Assembly (NCBI GenBank): GCA_963542545.1
Contig: CAUTWO010000001.1
Location: 62,001 to 126,000 of the forward strand
Origin: CALISC01 sp963542545
GTDB taxonomy: Bacteria > Bacillota_I > Bacilli_A > Acholeplasmatales > Acholeplasmataceae
DNA length: 64,000 nt
Reading direction: 5' to 3'
The first letter of the stretch is position 1. Every line of letters begins with the position of its first letter. Shown piece by piece: positions 8,382-19,000 of the stretch. A model generated the notes under the pieces. The model was not told the DNA's origin, searched no databases, and was given only the letters and a program-made list of their open reading frames with translations. The translations under genes were made by a program, and so were the position numbers.

Positions 8382-10715
8382 TTAAGCCACCAAGGCTGCT
8401 TTTAAAACTTCTTTAATTTCAGCAACTGGTGTGATTTCGAGGTCTTTAAGGACTTCTTCAGGGATGTCTTGAATATCGCGGACATTGTCTTTTGGAATCA
8501 AGATTTGTCTTAAGCCTGAACGGTGTGCGGAAATTGCTTTTTCTTTCAGGCCTCCAATTGGCAGAATTTGGCCGGTTAAAGTAATTTCTCCAGTCATTCC
8601 GACTGTGTGTTTAACTGGTTTTTTAGTTAATAGTGAAACAATTGCTGTGCACATAGTAATTCCAGCACTTGGTCCGTCTTTTGGAACCGCACCTTCTGGC
8701 ACGTGGATGTGGATGGTGTTTTTAGCAAATATTTCGGGGTCAATTCCAAACTCTTCGGCTTTAGATTTAACAAAAGAAAGAGCGGTTATCGCAGATTCTT
8801 TCATGACGTCACCTAATTTTCCAGTTAAAACAACGTCGCCTTTACCGGAATAAGTGTTTGCCTCGATTTTCAAAGTATCGCCGCCATAAGCGGTGTAGGC
8901 AAGGCCTGTAACCACGCCAACTTGGTCTTTTTGATCTGCGATATTGTGAAAAAATCTGAACTTACCAAGGTATTCTTCTAAGTTGCCTTCGTTTATTTCT
9001 AGTGATGTCAATTCTTTGGCTAGTAGTTTTTTGACAAACTTACGGGAAATCGTGCCAATTAGTCGGTTAAGTTCACGAATTCCGGCTTCACGAGTGTAGT
9101 GCTGAATTAGTTTATAAATGCCTGAGTCTGTAAAAGTAAGTTGACCTGGTTTAATTCCGGCTAGTTTTAAGTTTTCCGGAATTAAGTATTCAGTGGCAAT
9201 ATGGTATTTTTCAACTTCTGTGTAACTACTTAGCTGAATAATTTCCATTCTGTCCATTAAAGGCTCAGGAATGTTTTCCAAGTAATTGGCAGTTGTGATA
9301 AACATGACTTTAGAAAGATCAAACGGTTCTTCTAAAAAGTGGTCTTCAAAACGGAAGTTTTGCGAAGGGTCTAGAACTTCAAGTAAAGCAGCGGCTGGGT
9401 CTCCACGGTGAGATTTGCCGATTTTGTCAATTTCGTCCAGTAAGAAAAGTGGGTTTTTAGTACCAGCTTTAACCATACCTTTTAAAATTCGGCCAGGCAG
9501 TGCCCCTACGTAAGTGCGGCGAAAACCAAGGATATCAGACTCGTCGTCTGCACCGCCTAAAGAGATTTTGGTAAAGTGTTTATTTAAAGCCTCAGCAATA
9601 GAAATTGCTAAAGAGGTTTTTCCGGTTCCAGGAGGTCCGACTAAACAAAGAATTGCTTGTGGGACCTTTTTGGTCTTAATTTGAACAGATAAGTATTCAA
9701 GAATTTTGTCTTTAACTTGTTTTAGGCCATAGTGTTTTTTGTCAAGTGCTGTTTTGACTTTTTTAATGTCAGTGCAGTCTTTTGAAAATTTGTTCCAAGG
9801 TAGAGAAACCGCGAAATCTAGATAAGTTTTAATAGAACCGGCTTCAGGAGAATAAGAAGATGCAGTTTGGTATTTCTTTAATTCATTAAGTAAGTTAGCC
9901 TCAGTTTGCGCAGGCATTTTAGCAGCTAAAATTGCTGCTCTGATTTGCTCAATTTCATCAATCTTGCGGGCGCGATCTCCAAGTTCATTTTGAATAGCCT
10001 TCATTTTTTCGCGCAAAAAATACTCGCGTTGTGCTTCGTCTATCGATCTTTGTACTTCTTCTTGGATTTTTTTCTCCAAGGAATTCGTCATAGACAAATA
10101 CTCAAAGTCAATTAACGCAGTTTTAAGTAAGTCTTCCATGGTATTTGCGTTTAGGTAGTTTAGTCTACGCGCAAACTCGCGTGTTAAACTATTGCCAAGC
10201 AAATAAACCTCTTCGGCTGAATTAAACTCGGCGTTGTAAAGTTCTTTGGTGTCACCTGCTGCTGATTTTAAAAACTCACGGTTTTTTTCAACTAACAGTT
10301 TTTGAGTAACCAAGGCTTTTTCAGATAAGTTTTGGCTTTCTACATCTGCGTATTCAAAGGAACACGAAGCAAATGGAGATTGGCCAGATGCAGGAAAATA
10401 ATTTATCAGTTTAATTCGTCTAGAGACATGGAATTTAACTTTATATGAAGTTTCTGTGCCTGGCAGGTCATTTTTTATTTTAAATCCAACTTTGGCGATT
10501 ACCCCAAACTGTTCAAGGTCCTTTTGCTCTGGGTTTTCAATGTCTGGGTTTTTTTGAATTAACAAAATAATTTGTTTGCCAGTTCCACGTTCTGCGGCAT
10601 CAAGAGCTTTGACAGAACTTGGTCTGCCGATGTCTAGGCGAAGTGAAGTGGCAGGTAGTGGTACTGAGTTTCTAAGTGGAACAACAGGCAGAAAGTTTTC
10701 TTGATTTAAATCCAT
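8382..10715 (-). CDS. lon: ATP-dependent protease Lon (LonA type)
   Basis: Soluble AAA+ protease that degrades misfolded and regulatory proteins. At 777 residues it has the standard LonA layout: LAN substrate-binding domain (about 10-200), coiled coil, Walker A GPPGTGKTS near 360, Walker B LFLLDEIDKI, then the protease domain with catalytic S683 in PKDGPSAG and K726 in GGLKEKA. No membrane segment, so not LonB. The start codon lies two bases after the tig stop, implying coupled synthesis of a chaperone and a protease. In Bacillus, clpX lies between tig and lon; here it is absent. Confidence 0.97.
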   Translation of the reverse strand: MDLNQENFLPVVPLRNSVPLPATSLRLDIGRPSSVKALDAAERGTGKQIILLIQKNPDIENPEQKDLEQFGVIAKVGFKIKNDLPGTETSYKVKFHVSRRIKLINYFPASGQSPFASCSFEYADVESQNLSEKALVTQKLLVEKNREFLKSAAGDTKELYNAEFNSAEEVYLLGNSLTREFARRLNYLNANTMEDLLKTALIDFEYLSMTNSLEKKIQEEVQRSIDEAQREYFLREKMKAIQNELGDRARKIDEIEQIRAAILAAKMPAQTEANLLNELKKYQTASSYSPEAGSIKTYLDFAVSLPWNKFSKDCTDIKKVKTALDKKHYGLKQVKDKILEYLSVQIKTKKVPQAILCLVGPPGTGKTSLAISIAEALNKHFTKISLGGADDESDILGFRRTYVGALPGRILKGMVKAGTKNPLFLLDEIDKIGKSHRGDPAAALLEVLDPSQNFRFEDHFLEEPFDLSKVMFITTANYLENIPEPLMDRMEIIQLSSYTEVEKYHIATEYLIPENLKLAGIKPGQLTFTDSGIYKLIQHYTREAGIRELNRLIGTISRKFVKKLLAKELTSLEINEGNLEEYLGKFRFFHNIADQKDQVGVVTGLAYTAYGGDTLKIEANTYSGKGDVVLTGKLGDVMKESAITALSFVKSKAEEFGIDPEIFAKNTIHIHVPEGAVPKDGPSAGITMCTAIVSLLTKKPVKHTVGMTGEITLTGQILPIGGLKEKAISAHRSGLRQILIPKDNVRDIQDIPEEVLKDLEITPVAEIKEVLKAALVA

Positions 10716-10717
10716 TT

Positions 10718-12004
10718 TTATACTAGTTTAGCATTCTTGACAATAAAGTCGTGTGCTTTTCCAACTTTTAAGTCTTTTGCTACGTTTTCTTTGGTTAGTT
10801 GTTTTTTAACTTCTTCAACTGAGGTGTTGTATTGTTTTGCGATTGTGGCAAAATGAGCCTCAATTTCTGCATCAGTTGCCTCTAGTTTTTCGGCAATAGC
10901 GATTGCGTCTAGTGTTAAAGCTTCGTGAATTTGTTCATATGCTGCTTTTTTCTCTTCGTCTAGCGCGTCTTCTGCTTTTTTGCCAGTCATCTCTAAGTAT
11001 TGTGTGTAGTTTAAACCATAGGCTTTCAGACTTTCTTCAATACGGCGACGATTGCGGTTGGCTTGTGCTTCAATCATGGCATCCGGAATTTCTATAACTG
11101 CGTTGTTTGATGCCTCTTCAAGGGCTTCCTTTTTGATGCGTTCATTTTCTTGTTTTTCTTTCAGTTGAGAAATAACTGATTTCATGTGAGCCTTGTATTG
11201 TTCAACTGTCTCAATTTTGTCTTTTTTGAGTTCTTTGACCCACTCGTCGGTTAAAGCAGGAAGTTCAGATACTTTAACTGAGTTAACACGACATTTAAAA
11301 ACTGCAGCTTTGCCTTTTAAGTCAGCAGCCTGGTAGTCTTCTGGAAAAGTTACGTTTACGTCTTTTTCTTCACCTGCTTTTAGGCCAATTAGTTGTTCTT
11401 CAAAACCAGGGATGAATTGACCTGAGCCAATTTTTAAATCAAAATCAGTGCCCTTTCCACCAGGGAAAGCCACGTTGTCAACAAAACCTTCAAAGTTAAT
11501 ATTGGCAGTGTCTCCTTTTTCAACTAGTTTGTCTTTGGCAACTAGTTTGGCAGAACGGTTAAGTTCTTCAGTGATTTTTTCGTCAACTTCTTTAGCAGTT
11601 ACTTTAGTGTTTGGTTTTTTAATTTCAACACCTTTATACAGCCCTAGTTTAACTTCTGGTTTTACTGGAATTGTTAAAATAACTTCAAACTCTTCTTCGG
11701 CTAGTTTTGGTTCTTTAGGATTTAGTTCAACGTTTGTAGGTTCTGCTACCACTTCGTATTCTTTGGCAAAAAGCACATCTTCAAACTTAGCGTTGATAAC
11801 AAAGTTTAAAGCGTCGTTGAAAAGAGAAGCCTTGCCGTATCTATTTTCATAAATTGAACGAGGGGCTTGTCCTTTTCTAAAACCTTTGATTTCTACTTTT
11901 TCTTTTACTAATTGATATGCGTAGTCAAGTCCGCTTTCAAAGTCTGAAAGTGAGACTTTTGCTGTCACTTTTATTTGATTTTTTTCTAATTTTTCTATTT
12001 TCAT
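10718..12004 (-). CDS. tig: Trigger factor, ribosome-associated chaperone
   Basis: Ribosome-bound chaperone and prolyl isomerase acting on nascent chains. With the start at 12004 it has 428 residues, as usual. The N-terminal ribosome-binding signature is seen as G-F-R-K-G-Q-A-P (about 40-47), followed by the FKBP-type isomerase domain (about 150-240: V-E-K-G-D-T-A-N-I-N-F-E-G-F, G-S-G-Q-F-I-P-G-F-E-E-Q-L) and the helical C-terminal chaperone domain. The open frame extends 19 codons upstream, but GGAGG and the family N-terminus M-K-I-E-K-L-E-K-N support the internal ATG. First gene of the operon, divergent from the HAD gene. Confidence 0.96.
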   Translation of the reverse strand: MKIEKLEKNQIKVTAKVSLSDFESGLDYAYQLVKEKVEIKGFRKGQAPRSIYENRYGKASLFNDALNFVINAKFEDVLFAKEYEVVAEPTNVELNPKEPKLAEEEFEVILTIPVKPEVKLGLYKGVEIKKPNTKVTAKEVDEKITEELNRSAKLVAKDKLVEKGDTANINFEGFVDNVAFPGGKGTDFDLKIGSGQFIPGFEEQLIGLKAGEEKDVNVTFPEDYQAADLKGKAAVFKCRVNSVKVSELPALTDEWVKELKKDKIETVEQYKAHMKSVISQLKEKQENERIKKEALEEASNNAVIEIPDAMIEAQANRNRRRIEESLKAYGLNYTQYLEMTGKKAEDALDEEKKAAYEQIHEALTLDAIAIAEKLEATDAEIEAHFATIAKQYNTSVEEVKKQLTKENVAKDLKVGKAHDFIVKNAKLV

Positions 12005-12035
12005 ATGTGTATAATTCCTCCGTGCATACTTAAAT

Positions 12036-12044
12036 ATTTTACCA
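12036..12044 (-). promoter_or_regulatory. Candidate extended -10 promoter for the tig operon
   Basis: Minus-strand TGGTAAAAT, identical to the element at 529-537, 31 bases upstream of the tig ATG. The -35 region is very AT-rich without a clear box. Confidence 0.5.
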
Positions 12045-12123
12045 TAATATAATATATACAAAGCAGAGCAAGTGCCTTTAAGGGTCTTTGCTTGAATTAA
12101 CTACACAGGGAGAGTTTTTGTAA

Positions 12124-12921
12124 ATGATTAAAAAAATTTTTGTTTTTGACATTGATGGTACTTTATACTCAAAAAAACACAAACAAATTTTGCCAAATAC
12201 AAGAAAATTACTTAAAGAGTTGAGTGAAGACAACAAAACTCTCTGCGGAGTTGCAACAGGACGCGGTAAACCCAAAATCAAAGTTTTGAAACCAGTTTTG
12301 AAATACCTTGATTTTTTAGTACTTTCAAACGGACAATATATTGAGTTTCAAAAAAAGTTAATTTCAAAACATTGTTTTTCTAACCACGATATCGTTAAAT
12401 TAAACGAAATTTGTGCGAGTAAACGAGTTAACCTTGGATTTACAACAAGTAAGTTTGCGTATTACGCAAATATGCACGACAGCGCAGAAAAAATGCGCGA
12501 AAAAGAATTTAAACTAGCTAATAATAAAAGTATTTTGAGTAAAGAAATTTATTCACTTTGGTTGTCGTCAAACTATCCTGAAGACTTGAGTTCAATTAAA
12601 AATAGTTTTAGTAGTTTGGACTTTTATTTTTGGAATAAACAAAAAGGACTAGACTGCACTTTAAAAGGTTTTTCTAAACAAAAAGGAATTGAAATTTTAA
12701 AAAGTTATTTGGCCAAAAATCAGCTAATTGAAAAAGATTGCAAAGTAATAGCGGTCGGAGATGGTGAAAATGATTTTGAAATGTTAAAACATGCAGACGT
12801 GGCAGTATGCATGGAAAACTCAGATTGTGTTAAGTTAAAAGAAATTGCTGATTTAATTGCTCAGTCTGTAGATAGCGATTTACTTTACTTTTTATTTAAG
12901 GAAAAGTTAATTGGTAATTAA
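12124..12921 (+). CDS. HAD-superfamily phosphatase, Cof-type (HAD-IIB)
   Basis: Small-molecule phosphatase of the Cof/YidA group; members dephosphorylate sugar phosphates, FMN or similar compounds, and the substrate cannot be read from sequence. Motif I is FVFDIDGTL with D9 as nucleophile and D11 as acid/base. Motif II is G-V-A-T-G-R-G, and motifs III/IV are V-I-A-V-G-D-G-E-N-D-F-E-M-L. The IIB cap lies between, about residues 85-180. 265 residues, normal. GGGAGAG precedes the ATG. The last codons and stop can form a weak 7-base hairpin, but the better terminator is the bidirectional one at 13020. Confidence 0.9.
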   Translation: MIKKIFVFDIDGTLYSKKHKQILPNTRKLLKELSEDNKTLCGVATGRGKPKIKVLKPVLKYLDFLVLSNGQYIEFQKKLISKHCFSNHDIVKLNEICASKRVNLGFTTSKFAYYANMHDSAEKMREKEFKLANNKSILSKEIYSLWLSSNYPEDLSSIKNSFSSLDFYFWNKQKGLDCTLKGFSKQKGIEILKSYLAKNQLIEKDCKVIAVGDGENDFEMLKHADVAVCMENSDCVKLKEIADLIAQSVDSDLLYFLFKEKLIGN

Positions 12922-13019
12922 ACAAAAATTACCATTTACCTAACTTTATAGGAAAGCTAACTAAAAAAATTAAGAAAGCAACCTAATGTTGTTTTAAGAA
13001 AAAAATTTTAGTAAATAAA

Positions 13020-13050
13020 AATAAGGGCGTGCATATTGCATGCCCTTATT
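13020..13050. terminator. Bidirectional terminator between HAD gene and giant gene 1
   Basis: A 14-base stem (13020-13033 with 13037-13050, one G-T pair) around a three-base loop. The minus-strand side is followed by TTTT-A-TTT, so it terminates the giant surface-protein gene ending at 13096; the plus side can serve the HAD gene. Confidence 0.85.
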
Positions 13051-13095
13051 AAACTTTTTAATTTTTATTTTAGCGTTGGTAAATTAAATAAAAGT

Positions 13096-16000
13096 TTAAG
13101 AATAAATGTATGGACGAGTAGGTACAACTCCACCAATGAAGTTCATTGAGTATGCAGTATTACTAAAATATGTTGAATTTTGGCGATAAACACCTGTTAT
13201 ACCTTGAATATAGCCGTTATAATTTTTATAAACTTCTGCAGTAAGATATGCAAATTGACGCTTGTTTTGGTCGTTATATTTATCATCTTCAAAATTCCAA
13301 TTAGACAAATATTGAGTTAAACTAGCAGGAATTAGTTTAGCAAAATCAATACCACGATAAATCTGAGTAGTTTTACCAGGCCAAGGTCCAAGAATTTCTT
13401 TCGCATAATCTGTAGGTTCTTTTATTAATTTATTTATTTTACTTGGATTTACAGAAGGATAAAGAGCGTTGTCGCCATTAGACCAGGTAGGTGGTGTAAG
13501 CTCGGAAATTCCCATAACTGCAGCAATATCTTTAAGTATTGCTTTGAAAATTGAGTTTTTGAATTCATATCCAGCCCAACCACGATTGGCAGATATAGTG
13601 TATGGAGAAAAGTCAATAATTTTTTCAGTCATTAGACTTTCTTTTTTAGCTAGTTTCTTCCAAATAACATCTTCAAACTTAAAGTATTTGCCGTTATATT
13701 TTTCATAGCGATTGCCTTGTGTGTCTTTTACAAATACACGACTGAACTTAGCGACAAGGTCAAAGCCGTCTGCGTTGAAGTTAAGTGTTCTTTCACTAAC
13801 TTCTTCGGCTTCAAGACTGCCAGGATTTTCCACTAAAGTTTGAGGGTATTGATATTTAGTTTCTTTATACCAACCAAATTTCAAGGAGACTTCTGTGTTT
13901 TTTGTAACTAAATAAGTTTCAATGTAGGCTAAATTGTGTTTTGCAACTTTTTGGCCATCAATACGGAAATCCAGGCGGTCAAAGCCGTAATAATCAACTT
14001 GACTTATATCAACTTTGCCAATTGGAGCACCATGTTTAAGTCTACGTTCATATAATTGGTATAGATCTTGCGGTGCACCTTCAACATTGAAAGTTACTTT
14101 ATAGACGTGTAGTTTTAAATAGATAGTAACAACATTGTTATGATCATCTTTGTGAACAGTGATTGTTGGATTTGAAAAAGTCATTTCGTATTTTTCAGGT
14201 TCAGGGTTTTCATATTTAGCGGCGTAAAAAGAACCAATTTTGGCTTTGTCTTTTTTAAATTTGGTTGTCTCGTATTCACCATCTAATTTTTCCTTGCGGA
14301 TTTCATAAGTAATGTCTCTTTCTTTGGCTAGGTAGACTGGATATAAGTAAATACTTTTATCAGTAATAGGGGCAGCAAATTTAGTTAAAGGACCATCCAA
14401 ATTATCTGGATACTTAGACCAACCAACAAAGGTCTTGGAATCAGTATCTGGAAGTTTGCGAGATAAGTTCACCAAGCGAGTCATTTTAACTTGCACACCT
14501 TCTGGATATTGATCATTCGTTTCTTTTTTGTAGTATACAGTGACTGACTTAAGTGAATAGTACTGATAAACTTTAGTGGTATTTACACCTGGTGTTAAGT
14601 CAGCTGTTAGTAGATTTGCTTTACTTTTATCTAAAAAGTAAAGGTCATTGTTTAATTTAGGATATGCTTCGTATTTTGCACCCAATTCAACCAATTGGTC
14701 TTTCTTAGTTTCAATAATTTCGTCGTACTTGTCATTTAGATCAGCAGACTCACCTTGTTTTTCAAGGTAGTGCACGATTTGATAATTGACTCTGTGAATT
14801 TCAACTTCAAAGAAAGGTAATAGATCAACAGGTCCGGCAATTCTGTAAGTACTAAAATCAAAAGCAGAAGTTTCTAAATAAGCTCCATTCATTTCTTTGC
14901 TGTCTTGCCAGTGTTTAAAGGTATATGTGCGACCGTGGAAAACAATTTTAGGGTTAATTAAAGGTTTTGGTATTTTTGCACCATACTTAAGCATTAGTTT
15001 AGTTGGCATATCGTTTATTTTTAGACCTTGGTTTGAAAAGTAATAATGATTTATAAAATGTCTGTCCCAAGTTATTTCAAAAACTTTGCGTGTGTATCTT
15101 AACTTAAATACAGTAGAACCGTCTGGCGCAATATTTTGAGACAGGCCATCTGACACAGTAAAACCGTGGTAGTACTTCCACATACCATCTTTACTGTCAA
15201 CAGTTACGTAAGTGTTAGAGATTGCTCTTCTGGTAACTTTGCGAACTTCTTCAGGGATATCGCCTTCAATTCCTTCAAAAATGTGCTCAATTGTGTAAGT
15301 TGTGTAGTCTGGCGCAAATACTGCGTAGACTTTAGTAGTATTTCTTGTGATGATAAAATCAGAAGGTTTTTCTTTTGGAGCGTAAGCCCAACCTACAATC
15401 TTCCAGCCTTTTTTGACGTTAGTGTTTGTATTAAACCTAAAGTAATTGCCAGCAGTTGCTTGAATAGATGGCCATGTTGGATTTTCTACTTTATCTAAGT
15501 CATCGTCGTCAACGATTGGAGTGATTTCAACTGTAACTTTTTTCTTTTTATATTTAGCCTCTAAGTATATGTTTTTGTTGTAAGCAACTGTTGGGTCAAA
15601 CTTAGTGCCCGAAACTAAAAAGCGATCAAACTCATAGTCAAAATATTGATCTGTTGTGATTGGTTTGATTTGAGCAAGTTCATCTAAGAATTTCTTTGAA
15701 ACAGTTTGTGAATATTTAACTGTCTCACCATTTTTAATATAGTCAGAAATAGAAGAATAATCGGTTTCATTATAGATATAAAACTTAACTGTGTAGGTAT
15801 TCGCTTTGTAGTAAGCGGTTAAAAACTTCTTGTCTTTTTCTTTTGTTACTATCAGTTCAAATACGGTGTTTTGACTCTTTGTGTAGTCACTGATGTGGTT
15901 TGGATGTGGATTGTTTCGCAAGTATTCACCAATAATTGAATCAAATCTTTTTAGATCAATTTTACCGCCAATTGTCACGTCAATAGGATATGGCAATTCT

Positions 16001-19000
16001 TTTACTTCATCTGGTGAGTTGTCTAGAGTTTCCCAAACTAAACGAACATAGACAGGACGAGTGGCTTGAGTTTCTTGCCATTGTGCTTTCAAAGTAAGGT
16101 CGCTGGTTACTGCAGTTGGGTTATTGTCTGCGTCAAATGAAATACTTGAGTTGTCTAAAGCATTTACCCAACGGGTGAATTTATAAATTGTTTCGGCTTT
16201 AGGGTCAAGTCTAGTAGGGTGTTTAACATCTTTAATAATTTGCTCGTATTTATACTGAACTGTGGTGTGTGAGTTTCCGTTAACTTCGCCTCCATTGTAG
16301 TCGTAAGTTACAGTAAAGATTTTTCTTGTGTAATTTAAAACAAAACTAGTTTGTCCATTTGCCAGTATTTTTTTCTCTTCAGAAAAAGGAGCAAGTTCAA
16401 AGCCTTCTTCAAGTCTAGCCAAACGGTCAGCCTCAGTAACTTTAACAGTTGAGTTTACTACGCCTATTTTTGTTTCTAGTTCTATTCTTTCAGGGATATT
16501 GTCAACACCAGGCAAGACGTGTTTTAAAGTGTAGTTTACAGTAGTTTGTTTTTCTTCAAAGAAAGCAACTAAAGTAATATCTTGGTTGACAGTAGTTGAA
16601 CTAAAGTCAAAAGCAGAAATTTCTTTATATTCACCGTTCATATCAGTTTTCAGCTGCCAATGTTTAAAGGTGTAAGTGTAGCCTTCTTTAATCATGGTTG
16701 GTGCAAACTCAGGTCTACGGACCTTGCCTTGATACTTAATTGTTTGACTAGGTTCAAGAGACTCAGTAACATCACTAAAATGATTGCCGTTGTAGTTAAC
16801 TTCAAAATTAACTTTATACTGCTTACGGAAATATCTTAAGATAAAGTAAGTTGTAGTGTTAGCCTCAATGATTTTAGTTTGAGTTTGGTCAGCAATATTA
16901 AAGCCTTCATCGTAGCCAACTAAGCGGTTGTCTCGGTTAACTGTAACTTTAGTTCCAACGTTTACAGTGACTTTAGGGTCTTCAATAGTTTTTGTCTTAA
17001 CGTTATCAACTCCTTCAATAATGTGTTGAATGATGTAGCCAGCTGTAGTTACAGTTTCTTCAAAGAAGGCAACCAAGGTAAGGTTTTTAGTGATTTTAGT
17101 GTTAAAGTTAAACTCACTTACGAAACGGTATGTGTCGTTCATATCATCTTTAAGTTGCCAGTGAATGAATTTGTAGTTAAAGCCTTGTTTTTGGATAGTT
17201 GGGTATTGAGCAGGTCTAACTGCTTTGCCTTCATACTCAACAGTTTGTGGGCTTTGACTAGAAGTCTTGACGTCTTTAAAGTGATTGCCTTTAAAGTTAA
17301 CTTCAAAAGAAATGGTAAAAGTGCGACGGCGATACACTAAAGTAAAGACAGTAGAACCATCTGATTTAATTGCTTGAGTTTGGTTTTGTTGATCAACTAT
17401 AAAACCTTCGTCGTAACCTGGTAGACGGTTTTCTCGATTAATTGTAACTAAACTACCAATTTGCGCAGTTCGGCTGTTGTCAACAATCTCTTGATTGTTA
17501 GTCAGCCCGGTAATTCCGTTGATAATGTGCTTAATTGTATATTTGGCGTTAACTGCACTTGACTCAAAATAAGCAACCAAGGTTAAGTTTCTATTAACCT
17601 GAACATTGCCAAAATCAAAAGCAGATACTTTGGCGTAATTGCCGTTCATTTCGTCTTTAAGTTGCCAGTGAATAAACTTAAATGTATAGCCTGGTTTTGT
17701 TAAGGTTGGGTGATTGTTTGGTCTCTTGACTCTACCTTCAAAACCAATGATTTGGTCAGGCTCCATAGAAGGAGTGGCACCTGAGAAATATGTGTTGTTG
17801 TAGTTAACTTCAAAGTTAATACGGTAAGTTTTTCGTGTGTAGACTAAAGTAAATAAAGTAGAACCATCGGCTTCTATTTTCTTAGTTTGATTTTGTTGTT
17901 CCACATCAAAGCCATGGTCATAGTTGTCTTTACGGTTATTGCGGTTAACTGTGACTTGTGAGTTAATTTCTGCGTATTTAGTCTCAATAATTTCTTTATC
18001 TGGAGAACCGTCGACTCCTTTAATAATGTGTTTAATTGTATATTTAGCGCTAGATATGTCTTCTGAAAAGAAAGCAACTAAGTTTAGACTTTGTGTAACT
18101 TGGTGGTCAGCAAAGTTAAACTCAGGTTGTTCTGTGTACTGCCCATTCATAGCCAGTTCGTTTTGCCAATGTTTAAAGGTAAAAGTACGACCAGGTTTTT
18201 CAATTGTTGGGTTAGTTGCTGGTTTTTTAACCTTGCCTTGATACTTAATTTTTTGGGTTTCTGGGTTTTGAGAAACACTTGCGTCTTTGATACGGTTGTT
18301 GTAGTTTACAGTAAAGTTAACATCAAAAGTTTTGCGTTCATATCTAAGTTCAAACGCAGTAGAGCCGTCTGCTTGAATAACTTTGCTTTGACTAGGTGTT
18401 TTGACAACAAAACCAGAGTCAAACTCAGTTAAACGATCGCCTTTAGAAATTGTGACGGTATCGTTAGTTTGAGCCTTGCCATAAGTTTCTTTGACAACTT
18501 CGTCAATTTCGTTTTCAATTCCTTCAAGGATATGACGAACGGTATAAGTAGTTTCAGTTGGCGCAAACACAGCATAAACTTCACTTGTAGTTCTGCTTAT
18601 TGTAATTTGTTGAACTGGACCACCTGGTAAAGTTGTCCAACCTAAGAACTTCCAACCCTTTTTAATGTTAGTACCTAGTGGTAGATAGCTAAAAGGTTGA
18701 CCTGCAAATACTTTTTGAACAGGCCATGTTTGGCTGTTGACTTTGTCAACATCCGCGTCTGCTGCTTTTGGAGTCACTGAAACTAAAACAGGTTTAGTTT
18801 TAAAGACAGGTTTCACAACTATATTTTTGTTATATGGTGTGTTAACGTCTAGTTCCAAACCAGTCGACTCGTCTATTAGTTTTTCAAACTCGTAATCATT
18901 GTAGTCATCTGCTGGTTTTTGAACTTTTTTCATGGCTTCAATTAACTCAGCAGAAATTTTATTTGAATGTTTAAAGGTGTTTGTGCGTTTCAAAATATCT

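Noticed and set aside
12078..12281. Minus-strand open frame antisense to the HAD phosphatase start
   Set aside because: It overlaps a clear gene with intact motifs and has no ribosome binding site; a shadow frame.
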